A stretch of DNA of 46,519 nt from Actinomycetes bacterium (lineage in GTDB: Bacteria > Actinomycetota > Actinomycetes > Actinomycetales > Actinomycetaceae): NCBI GenBank assembly GCA_023389315.1, contig JAEWEQ010000017.1, positions 1 to 46,519 on the forward strand, in the 5' to 3' direction. Below the pieces are notes generated by a model. That model ran no database searches. It was not told where the DNA came from and worked only from the letters and a program-made list of their open reading frames with translations. The first letter of the stretch is position 1; every line of letters begins with the position of its first letter. A program made the translations under genes and the position numbers. Below, piece after piece: positions 40,067 through 46,519 of the stretch.

Positions 40067-40440
40067 GTCGTTCCTTTCAGTCTGGGGCGCCGATTGACGC
40101 ACTGGTGTTGAAACGGACCGGGTTGTCACTTCGCAGCGGTTGGCGCTGGGAGGTGAGCTGTAGCGATACGGACTGCGGAAGTTGATGCGCCAACTTGGTT
40201 AGCTGGCGGATCGTGGTTCGTAGGAGGCTACGTTGTCTCCTGACTGGCCGCTGCTCCCACTGGCCAGAGCCGGTGTTCCATACCGAGTGTTTCTATCAGT
40301 CGAAACAGTTATTTGTCATTAACTATCTCACCAAGTGGATACTGAGATTATTAACAATCTGTATCTCACTGATTAGGCTAGTTATTGACACTGCTCCTCC
40401 CAGCGGGCAGGTTACTTTTACTCTAACAGTGGGAGCACCT
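40067..40440. promoter_or_regulatory. Divergent promoter region putP / SAM hydrolase
   Basis: This 374-bp region drives putP leftwards and the SAM hydrolase operon rightwards. The right part (40300-40420) is clearly AT-rich. It holds an imperfect inverted repeat, GATAC-tg-AGATT (40338-40349) against AATCT-GTATC (40356-40365), two copies of TATCTCAC (40324 and 40362) and TTGACA at 40385-40390, a perfect -35 hexamer without a well-spaced -10. The inverted repeat may be an operator or an RNA stem. No gene is supported, although the SAM hydrolase frame remains open upstream. Confidence 0.45.
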
Positions 40441-41286
40441 GTGAAACCCCTAATTTTGCAATCAGATTTCGGTTACGACGATGGCGCTGTGTGCGCCATG
40501 CACGGCGTGGCTTATACCGTCTCCGACGCCCTCCATGTCACTACTTTGACCCACAACATTCCTCCCTACGACGTGTGGGAAGGCTCCTGCCGCCTGGCCC
40601 AGGCCATGAACTACTGGCCCGCCGGGTCGGTATTCGTCTCGGTGGTGGACCCCGGGGTTGGTTCCCAACGCCTGTCGGTGGTGGCCCGCACCTCTACCGG
40701 GCACTTCGTGGTCACGCCAGACAATGGCACCCTCACCCACATCGCGGTGTCCTACGGTCTGGACCAGGTGCGCCAAATCGACGAAACCGTCAATCGCCTC
40801 CCCGGTTCGGGGGAGTCCTACACTTTCCACGGTCGCGACATCTACGCCTACACCGGGGCGCGGTTGGCGGCCGGGGTGATTTCTTTTGACGAGGTCGGCC
40901 CCGTCCTCGCAAATGATGCTGTCCTGACTTTGGAAGTGAATCAACCGCGTCGCGAGGGCGAAACCGTCTTTGGCAGCATCGACACCCACGACGTGCGCTA
41001 CGGTTCCATTTGGACCAACATTCCCCGCACCCTGTTCCGTTCCTTGGGGATTGAGCACGGCCAGTATGCGTTGGCACATATCGCCAACGAGCTGGGGGAT
41101 GTGTATTCCGCGCCGCTGCGTTACGGGCGTTCTTTCGCGGACGTGTCGGTGGGGGAAGCCCTGATTTACGTTAATTCATTGGACAATATGGCTATCGCCA
41201 TTAACCGTGGTTCATTCGCCAAGGCTTACGACGTGGGCCAGGGGACGAACTGGACCGTGGATTTCACCTACCCGTTCACGGTGTAG
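40441..41286 (+). CDS. S-adenosyl-L-methionine hydrolase (adenosine-forming), DUF62 family
   Basis: A 281-residue DUF62 (SAM hydroxide adenosyltransferase) protein, a family that splits SAM with a water-derived hydroxide into adenosine and methionine. The known Asp-Arg-His set is in place: Asp70 and Arg77 in VVDPGVGSQRL, and His130 in FHGRDIYAY. The N-terminus has LQSDFGYDDG and the middle VTPDNGTLT, both family hallmarks. GTG 40441 is chosen because the family begins there (KPLILQSDFG) with GGAG five bases upstream. It heads a plus-strand operon with an ECF transporter, so its products or a related nucleoside or methionine compound may be the cargo. Confidence 0.9.
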   Translation: MKPLILQSDFGYDDGAVCAMHGVAYTVSDALHVTTLTHNIPPYDVWEGSCRLAQAMNYWPAGSVFVSVVDPGVGSQRLSVVARTSTGHFVVTPDNGTLTHIAVSYGLDQVRQIDETVNRLPGSGESYTFHGRDIYAYTGARLAAGVISFDEVGPVLANDAVLTLEVNQPRREGETVFGSIDTHDVRYGSIWTNIPRTLFRSLGIEHGQYALAHIANELGDVYSAPLRYGRSFADVSVGEALIYVNSLDNMAIAINRGSFAKAYDVGQGTNWTVDFTYPFTV

Positions 41287-41375
41287 CCCGCGGGCTGGTG
41301 CCCGCTAAGTTTCCATCCCTCCTAGTTCCCTCCCCGCCGCCAGGTGGGGGCAGTCCCCCTAAGAAAAGAGGTCCC

Positions 41376-41939
41376 ATGTCCGCTTTCGGTAACTCCGCAT
41401 CTCCTGCGGTGAAGGTTGTCGCCACCGGTATCGGTGCGGCCCTGTTCTTCGTGTTCGGCCGTTTCGTGGCTATCCCCACGCCGGTTCCCAATACCACTAT
41501 TTCCATCCAGTACGCGCTCCTGGCGGTGTTCGCTTTCCTTTACGGCCCGGTGGTGGCTGGACTGATGGCTTTCATTGGCCACTGGCTGATTGACGCCACC
41601 ACTTACGGTCCGTGGTGGTCGTGGATCGTGGCTTCCGCGGTGGCGGGTGTGATCATGGGTGTGTTCATGATGCGGGCTCGCGCCGGGGTGGGGCGCACCA
41701 CCACCCAGTCGCTGGTGACTTTCAACGTGGCGGCGCTCATTGCCTGCGTGGTCACCTGGGGTGTGGTGGCCCCGGGCTTGGATATTCTCATCTACGCCGA
41801 GCCCGCCTCCAAGGTCTTCACCCAAGGCATCGTGGCCGGTATTTCCAACGCTTTAACCACCTGCATTTTGGGTTCCATCATCGTGGTCGCCTACCTGCGT
41901 ACCGTGACGCAGGATGCGTCACTGCGAGTGGAGGAGTAA
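41376..41939 (+). CDS. ECF transporter S component (UPF0397 family)
   Basis: A 187-residue membrane protein with about five to six helices. The N-terminal region VVATGIGAALFFVFGRFV, then PTPVPNTTISIQYALLA and GLMAFIGHWLIDATTYGPWW, is characteristic of the UPF0397/ECF S-component family, often annotated as a riboflavin-type substrate-binding protein. ATG 41376 follows AAGAGG. The S component gives substrate specificity to the ECF module encoded next. The true substrate is unknown; the DUF62 neighbour points to a SAM-, adenosine- or methionine-related compound more than to riboflavin (inference). Confidence 0.88.
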   Translation: MSAFGNSASPAVKVVATGIGAALFFVFGRFVAIPTPVPNTTISIQYALLAVFAFLYGPVVAGLMAFIGHWLIDATTYGPWWSWIVASAVAGVIMGVFMMRARAGVGRTTTQSLVTFNVAALIACVVTWGVVAPGLDILIYAEPASKVFTQGIVAGISNALTTCILGSIIVVAYLRTVTQDASLRVEE

Positions 41940-41951
41940 AGCAGTCACCTT

Positions 41952-41986
41952 CTGGTGGCGCGCTGGGTTTCCCGGCGCGCCACCAG
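41952..41986 (+). other. Strong intra-operon hairpin before the ECF ATPase gene
   Basis: A perfect 12-bp stem (CTGGTGGCGCGC 41952-41963 with GCGCGCCACCAG 41975-41986), 11-base loop, ends 15 bases before the ATPase ATG. There is no T tract and no clear ribosome binding site between the stem and the ATG. It may partly terminate or stabilise the upstream mRNA and limit ATPase synthesis. Confidence 0.6.
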
Positions 41987-42001
41987 CGTTAGACACTGAC
42001 C

Positions 42002-43819
42002 ATGGCAGCTATCGAGTTCACTGATTTCACTTTCCAGTATCGCGCCCAGTCGGCTCCGACTTTGCGCGACATTAACCTGCGCATTGAACACGGTGAGCGC
42101 GTCGCCATCGTGGGCCAGTCCGGTTCCGGTAAGTCCACTTTGGCGCACGCGATCAATGGGTTGATCCCTCACCGCTACCCCGGTAAATGGTCGGGAACGG
42201 TGCGCGTGGGGGACCTCGATCCGCTGTCCAGCCCGTTGTTGGAAACTTCCAAACTGGTGGGCACGGTCTTACAAGATACCGACGGTCAGTTCATCGGTTT
42301 GACGGTGGCCGAGGACGTGGCCTTCGCCCTCGAAAATTCGCAAGTCCCCCACGCCAAAATGCCCGAACTGGTTCGCCGCGCCACCGACTTGGTGGGCATT
42401 AGTGAACGTTTGGAAGCGGCTCCGCAGGATTTGTCGGGGGGACAAAAGCAGCGCGTTTCGATGGCGGGGGTGCTGGTTAATGACGTGTCCGTGCTGTTAT
42501 TCGATGAGCCGTTAGCGTCCCTTGATCCGGCGTCGGGACGGGCCACCATGGAAGTCATCTCCCGCATTCACGCGGCTCGAGGCGCCACCGTGTTGGTTAT
42601 CGAGCACCGCCTGGAGGATGTGCTGCACGGTCCGGCGGGAACCTTGGGTGTGGACCGCATTGTGGTGATGGCTGAGGGGCGGATTGTGGCCGATGGTAGC
42701 CCCGATGAGGTGGTGGCTTCAGGGGTGTTGCTCGAGCATGGGATCCGCGAGCCATTGTTCCTAACGGCGGTACGTTTGGCGGACCCGGCAAGTGCTGACC
42801 CAGCGAGTTGCGAACCCGTACCTGCCGACCCGGCAGGTATCGACCCCGCGGCTGCCGGGTCGTGGACGCCCACTGCGGCGGACCAGCCGGCACGCCTGGA
42901 AACCTTGCGCATCCCCCGGTCCCGGCGCACCGCCCTCGCCGCCTGGCGTGACCTACCCCACCCGCAGCGCCAACCCGGCCAAGAACTGCTGCGCCTGGAG
43001 GACCTGCGTTTCGCAATCAATGACACCGCCATTATCAACGGCGTCTCCACGCGCATTGATGCCGGTGAAGTGATCAGCTTGTGCGGCACCAACGGGGCGG
43101 GCAAGTCCACTTTGGCGAAGCTGATTTGCGGGTTTGAAACTCCCGATGCGGGCAGGATTTTCTTAAACGGTGAGGACATCACCGCCACACCCATTGCCCG
43201 GCGCGGGCGCGACATCGGGTTCGTGTTGCAAAACCCCAACCAGATGATCTCCCAGCCGATGATCACCGAAGAGGTGGCACTGGCGTTGCGCACCCAGGAT
43301 CTATCGGCCGATGAGCAGGCCGAGCGTATCGAATCGGCGCTGCGCCTGTGTGGGCTGTGGGCGTATCGTTCGTGGCCGATCTCAGCGCTGTCTTATGGCC
43401 AACGCAAACGCGTGACCATCGCTTCGGTGATGGTCACCCGCCCGCGCGTGCTGATTTTAGATGAGCCCACCGCCGGTCAAGACTGGGCACACTATACGGA
43501 AATAATGGAGTTCCTGCGCGGCCTCGGGCAGCTGGGCACTACCATCATTTTGGTCACTCACGACATGCATTTGGCATTGGAATACACCCAGCGTTGCTTG
43601 GTGATGAGCCAGGGTCGCCTTTTGGCCGACGCCACTCCGGCGCGAATTTTGGCCGACGAGGACGTGTGCTCCCAAGCATCTTTGCGTACCACCTCGCTGG
43701 CGCACTTGGCGCGCCTGGTGGGGGCAGCGGATCCGTCTGCTTTCATTGAGCAGTTCATTTCCCGCGAGCGCCCCTGGCGTGAGCAGGTGTTAGCCGAGCA
43801 CGTGGGGAAGGGGCGGTAA
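42002..43819 (+). CDS. ECF transporter double ATPase (fused EcfA1-EcfA2)
   Basis: A 605-residue protein with two ABC ATPase domains in one chain. Domain 1 (about 1-255): Walker A GQSGSGKST (38-46), signature LSGGQKQRV, Walker B VLLFDEPLA, switch VIEHR. A Pro/Ala/Asp-rich linker follows (about 258-315). Domain 2 (about 325-580): Walker A GTNGAGKST (361-369), signature LSYGQRKRV, Walker B VLILDEPTAG, switch VTHDMH. The second signature has Tyr instead of Gly, common in ECF ATPases. Drives the ECF transporter with the T component encoded two bases later. No evident ribosome binding site, and a hairpin sits just upstream. Confidence 0.94.
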   Translation: MAAIEFTDFTFQYRAQSAPTLRDINLRIEHGERVAIVGQSGSGKSTLAHAINGLIPHRYPGKWSGTVRVGDLDPLSSPLLETSKLVGTVLQDTDGQFIGLTVAEDVAFALENSQVPHAKMPELVRRATDLVGISERLEAAPQDLSGGQKQRVSMAGVLVNDVSVLLFDEPLASLDPASGRATMEVISRIHAARGATVLVIEHRLEDVLHGPAGTLGVDRIVVMAEGRIVADGSPDEVVASGVLLEHGIREPLFLTAVRLADPASADPASCEPVPADPAGIDPAAAGSWTPTAADQPARLETLRIPRSRRTALAAWRDLPHPQRQPGQELLRLEDLRFAINDTAIINGVSTRIDAGEVISLCGTNGAGKSTLAKLICGFETPDAGRIFLNGEDITATPIARRGRDIGFVLQNPNQMISQPMITEEVALALRTQDLSADEQAERIESALRLCGLWAYRSWPISALSYGQRKRVTIASVMVTRPRVLILDEPTAGQDWAHYTEIMEFLRGLGQLGTTIILVTHDMHLALEYTQRCLVMSQGRLLADATPARILADEDVCSQASLRTTSLAHLARLVGAADPSAFIEQFISRERPWREQVLAEHVGKGR

Positions 43820-43821
43820 CA

Positions 43822-44658
43822 GTGGCGCAGCGGCAACCGTTGTTGGGTTTCATTGAGCGTGAGTCCTTCATGCATTCACTCACCGGCACCACCAAGTTGG
43901 TGATGATGTTGGTGGCGTCCTTAGCGGTGATGTTGGGCTTCGACACTCGGTTCCTGGTTCTTATGTTGGTGGCGTCGGTTGGGCTGTGGGTGTCGTCGAA
44001 GATTTCGGTGCGGGACCTGTCCATCATTTTGTGGGTGGTTTTAATCATGATGGTGCTCAATAACCTCATGATTTTCCTTTTTGCTCCCGGTTACGGGGAG
44101 GAAATCTACGGCACCTCTCACATCCTGTGGTCGGGTTGGGGGCGCTGGCACGTCAGTGCTGAGCAGCTGTTTTACCAGTTGAACGTGACGTTGAAGTATT
44201 TCGCGGTCATCCCCATCGCTTTGCTGTTCATCGTCACCACTTCTCCGTCGGAGTTCGCTTCCTCCCTCAACCGCGTGGGGGTTCCCTATAAGATCGCCTA
44301 TTCGGTGTCTTTGGCATTGCGCTACATCCCGGACGTGCAGCGCGAGTTCCGTGACATTTCGCATGCACAGCAGGCACGCGGGATCGATACCTCCCGGGAA
44401 GTGCCTTTCTCTCAGCGTCTGCGCTCCACCGCAGCTATCCTCATCCCGCTGCTGCTGTCCTCGCTTTCGCGCATTGAAACAGTCGCCACCGCCATGGAGT
44501 TGCGCGGGTTCGGGACCGGCCAGCGTCGCTCATGGTACGTTTCGCGCCCGTTGCGTGGGCGCGACTGGGTGGCACTGGCCGGTTCCGCCCTGGTCCTGGC
44601 GGTGGCGGTGGCGTTGTTGTGGTGGAATGGATCGCGCTTCTACAACCCGTTCGTTTAG
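43822..44658 (+). CDS. ECF transporter T component (EcfT, CbiQ family)
   Basis: A 278-residue transmembrane coupling protein with about six hydrophobic segments. The cytoplasmic coupling region has the two Arg-containing motifs of the family: HAQQARGID (about residue 190) and TAMELRGFG (about 224), which contact the ATPases. It starts at GTG 43822, two bases after the ATPase stop, with AAGGGGCGG as ribosome binding site. It links the S component to the fused ATPase. Last gene of the operon. Confidence 0.92.
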   Translation: MAQRQPLLGFIERESFMHSLTGTTKLVMMLVASLAVMLGFDTRFLVLMLVASVGLWVSSKISVRDLSIILWVVLIMMVLNNLMIFLFAPGYGEEIYGTSHILWSGWGRWHVSAEQLFYQLNVTLKYFAVIPIALLFIVTTSPSEFASSLNRVGVPYKIAYSVSLALRYIPDVQREFRDISHAQQARGIDTSREVPFSQRLRSTAAILIPLLLSSLSRIETVATAMELRGFGTGQRRSWYVSRPLRGRDWVALAGSALVLAVAVALLWWNGSRFYNPFV

Positions 44659-44677
44659 TGGGCCTGGAGGCCAACGG

Positions 44678-44702
44678 AAGCACCATGAGTCATGGTTCCT
44701 GA
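44678..44702. terminator. Weak hairpin between convergent genes
   Basis: ACCATG-agt-CATGGT with bulged GGAA/TCC flanks forms a short stem in the 57-bp gap where the ECF operon and the deacetylase gene converge. There is no T tract. A bidirectional terminator is possible but weakly supported. Confidence 0.3.
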
Positions 44703-44715
44703 TCCCATCGTAGAG

Positions 44716-45696
44716 CTAGGAATTCAACCGATCTTCGGGCTTGGCAGGTCTTGGGACTTGTTCCATGAACCGCTTGGCAATATCTATCCTCCTCATAAAG
44801 ACCACGCCCTCTTGCTGTTTAGCCCATCTGATGAACTCAGCTAAGCCGTGCATCCTAGCCGGATTTCCGGTTATCCGTGGATGAATGCCAATAGACATCA
44901 TGCGACCGCAATCGTCGCCGTCGTCTAGCAGTTGCTCAACCGTTCGCTTGGCGACCTCAACGAAGTCAGACGGGGCAGAAAACCCTGTCCCCATGATGTA
45001 GCGGCAGTCATTTACAACTAAAGAATAGGGCACCACCAAATGAGATTTACCGTCGATAAAGGTCCAGTACGGAAGGTCATCTCCGTAATAATCTGAGTCG
45101 TAGAGGAAGCGACCATCTTCAACTAGCAGTTCCCGGGTGTTGGTGGACATTTCCCGGCAATACCATCCTTCACACTTCAGCCCAAGTTTTTCGAAGGACT
45201 CCATCGCCATGTTGATGAGGTCTCTTTCTTCCTCACGCGAGTATTCGTAATGGTCGATCCAGCGGTATCCGTGCCCGACCAATTCATCCCCACGTTCAAT
45301 AATTTTTCTAGCTACGTCGGGGTTTCGTTCAAGTGCGACGGCAGCTCCAAAAACGGTTACCGGCACATCTAACCGGTCGAAGGTACGAAACATTCTCCAT
45401 ATACCCGCTCGGGAGCCGTATTCATACATTGACTCCTTGGCGAGATCGCGCTGATCATCCACCTCGAAAGGCAACTCATACATACCGTCATTGGACCCAT
45501 CGCCCATGGCGAAGGTCTTCTCGGAGCCTTCCTCATAGTTAATGACAATATTGATGGCGACCTTCGCGCCATTTTCCCAACGGATTTTAGGCGGAAGCTC
45601 GCCATAGCCACGGATCTCTCGGTCAGGGCCACTGACCCCGGGAATATCATCGTTGCGATACCAATGGTTTTTCATGAGTTGATTCTGATCAGACAT
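44716..45696 (-). CDS. Polysaccharide deacetylase family protein, PuuE allantoinase-like
   Basis: A 326-residue NodB-fold protein closest in motifs to the PuuE-type allantoinase/chitin-deacetylase group: REIRGYGELPP near the start, VAINIVINYEEGSE, MYEYGSRAGIWRMFRTFDRLDVPVTVF cores, GHGYRWIDH, YDSDYYGDDLPYW, VVPYSLVVNDCRY and IGIHPRITG. PuuE proteins open the allantoin ring without added metal; relatives may act on other amides, so the substrate is uncertain. ATG 45696 has AAAGGAG five bases upstream. GC content is visibly lower than in neighbouring operons, and a decayed insertion sequence lies beside it, which fits acquisition by transfer. Confidence 0.8.
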   Translation of the reverse strand: MSDQNQLMKNHWYRNDDIPGVSGPDREIRGYGELPPKIRWENGAKVAINIVINYEEGSEKTFAMGDGSNDGMYELPFEVDDQRDLAKESMYEYGSRAGIWRMFRTFDRLDVPVTVFGAAVALERNPDVARKIIERGDELVGHGYRWIDHYEYSREEERDLINMAMESFEKLGLKCEGWYCREMSTNTRELLVEDGRFLYDSDYYGDDLPYWTFIDGKSHLVVPYSLVVNDCRYIMGTGFSAPSDFVEVAKRTVEQLLDDGDDCGRMMSIGIHPRITGNPARMHGLAEFIRWAKQQEGVVFMRRIDIAKRFMEQVPRPAKPEDRLNS

Positions 45697-45858
45697 ACGA
45701 ACTCCTTTGAAAGACACCTGACATATTGAATTCTACCCTCCATCGCTAAAATCAACCCTAAATCAGGTGTTCATTTTCTTTACATAAGGGTCTGCTGCGT
45801 GGGTAGGTGACAGCTGGTTTGGCTGGTATGTGAGGTGCTGGTCGGGATAGGAGTTGTG

Positions 45859-46177
45859 TAGCCTGCGCGGTATCGATAAGAGTTTCGTCAGGATGTGGTC
45901 CGGGTGGCTCTGGGGCGTGGGGAGGGTGTGCCTTTGCTCCAGGTTGCCCAGGATTTCGGGATTCATGTGGGGACGCTGCAATAAGTGGCTGCGTCAAGAG
46001 CGCATTGAGTCTGGTGAACAAGAAGGCCTGAGTCGCTCACAGTCGAAGGAGTTGCGTGATCTGCGGCGTCGTAATCGTTTGTTAGAGCAGGAAAACGAGG
46101 TGTTACGGCGGGCGGCGGCGTATTTGTCGCAGGCGAATCTGCCGGGAAAAGAGTTTTCCCGCTCGTCACACAGCTAG
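45859..46177 (+). pseudogene. IS3-family transposase OrfA, decayed
   Basis: A broken OrfA of an IS3-family element. Reading across lesions gives EFRQDVVRVALGRGEGVPLL, VAQDFGIHVGTLQ, then KWLRQERIESGEQEG and the leucine-zipper-like LRRRNRLLEQENEVLRRAAA, ending in YLSQANLPGK, all hallmarks of actinobacterial IS3 OrfA. Lesions: the expected start after AGGAG is TAG; a TAA stands at 45877-45879; and one extra base near 45982 shifts the frame. The helix-turn-helix part and the zipper part are therefore in different frames. No functional protein is expected. The exact left end of the element could not be found. Confidence 0.85.
46144..46160 (+). promoter_or_regulatory. Programmed -1 frameshift site of the IS3 element
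   Basis: AAAAG (46147-46151) lies within GGGAAAA-GAG-TTTTCCC, a 7-bp hairpin. OrfA reads GGA AAA GAG here, while the -1 frame (AAA AGA GTT) continues into OrfB. Slippery A-tract plus stem is the usual IS3 arrangement for making the OrfAB transposase. Confidence 0.55.
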
Positions 46178-46519
46178 CGTCAGAAGGAATTCCTGTGACG
46201 TTGACGTGTCGGGTGTTAAAGCTGTGTCGGGCCCAGTACTACCGGTGGCTTGCTCAGCCGGTAACGACTTAGGAAGCAGAACGTGATCGGCGGGTAGCAG
46301 CCTTACAGGCAGCCCACGACGATGATCCGCAGGCAGGTTACCGGTATTTGCGTGACGAGGCTGAGGCTGCTGGTATCATCATGTGTGAACGAACCGCCTG
46401 GAAGTTGTGTTCCCAGCACGGGTTGTGGTCGTCCTATGGGAAGAAACGCGGCACGAACGGGAAACGTCCAGGCCCGCCTGTTCATGATGACCTGCTTGCT
46501 CATGTTGACGATCATGGTA
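46147..46519 (+). pseudogene. IS3-family transposase OrfB, broken and cut by the window end
   Basis: In the -1 frame relative to OrfA the translation gives FPLVTQLASEGIPVTLTCRV, LKLCRAQYYRWLAQPVTT, a TAG stop at 46270-46272, then EAERDRRVAALQAAHDDDPQ, AGYRYLRDEAEAAG and KRGTNGKRPGPPVHDDLLAH. This is the N-terminal part of an IS3-group OrfB before the integrase catalytic DDE region, which lies beyond the window. The in-frame stop, together with the OrfA lesions, marks the element as inactive. Confidence 0.85.

Overview
The window reads as chromosomal DNA of a high-GC Gram-positive actinobacterium, most likely of the Actinomycetaceae or a close relative. The evidence is the GC-rich coding, the small three-part PurS/PurQ/PurL enzyme, the actinobacterial 'sterol carrier family' gene, a fused PutA, GTP-dependent PEP carboxykinase, an LAxTG wall-sorting signal and the actinobacterium-specific 'anchored repeat' ABC transporter family. 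The genus cannot be fixed from this sequence. Almost everything from 246 to 40066 lies on the minus strand; 40441-44658 is a plus-strand operon.

Layout. 246-3496: SCP-like protein, a ribbon-helix-helix protein overlapping an SPFH membrane protein, then gdhA. 3883-5211: a serpin lipoprotein. 5687-13001: purine cluster, transcribed purD, unknown 327-aa gene, purC, purS, purQ, purL, with a cluster of DnaA-box-like 9-mers between purQ and purL. 13225-21219: complete kdp potassium-uptake operon with two micro-genes at its head (a 27-aa membrane peptide and KdpF) and kdpD/kdpE at its end. 21696-23525: pckG. 23752-32843: a six-gene metal-type ABC transporter locus. 33202-34479: purA. 34799-40066: putA and putP for proline use. 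40441-44658: SAM hydrolase (DUF62) with an ECF-type transporter (S component, double ATPase, T component). 44716-45696: a PuuE-like polysaccharide deacetylase of visibly lower GC. 45859 to the window end: a decayed IS3-family element.

The most interesting block is 23752-32843. It encodes a ZnuA/TroA-like lipoprotein with a large insert, an ATPase, a ZnuB-like permease and three further exported proteins. All four exported proteins share a repeat with a GHxD motif at one end and an HxH-W-F-PG-Y motif at the other. They are held at different places: one by an LATTG sortase signal in the wall, two by C-terminal membrane helices, one by lipid. A 7-1-7 palindrome resembling actinobacterial Zur boxes sits about 50 bases before the first gene. 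My reading is a wall-to-membrane metal (probably zinc) relay. The families are already catalogued as the anchored-repeat ABC system; the substrate is inferred.

Other points of interest are the DnaA-box cluster away from any dnaA gene, the 27-aa peptide translationally coupled to kdpF, a recent-looking low-complexity insertion in PurD, the SAM hydrolase/ECF transporter pairing, and a perfect 16-bp palindrome before the SPFH-RHH pair. No tRNA, rRNA or CRISPR array was seen. Several starts were moved inward because the ribosome binding site and family length favour a later codon; each entry says so.
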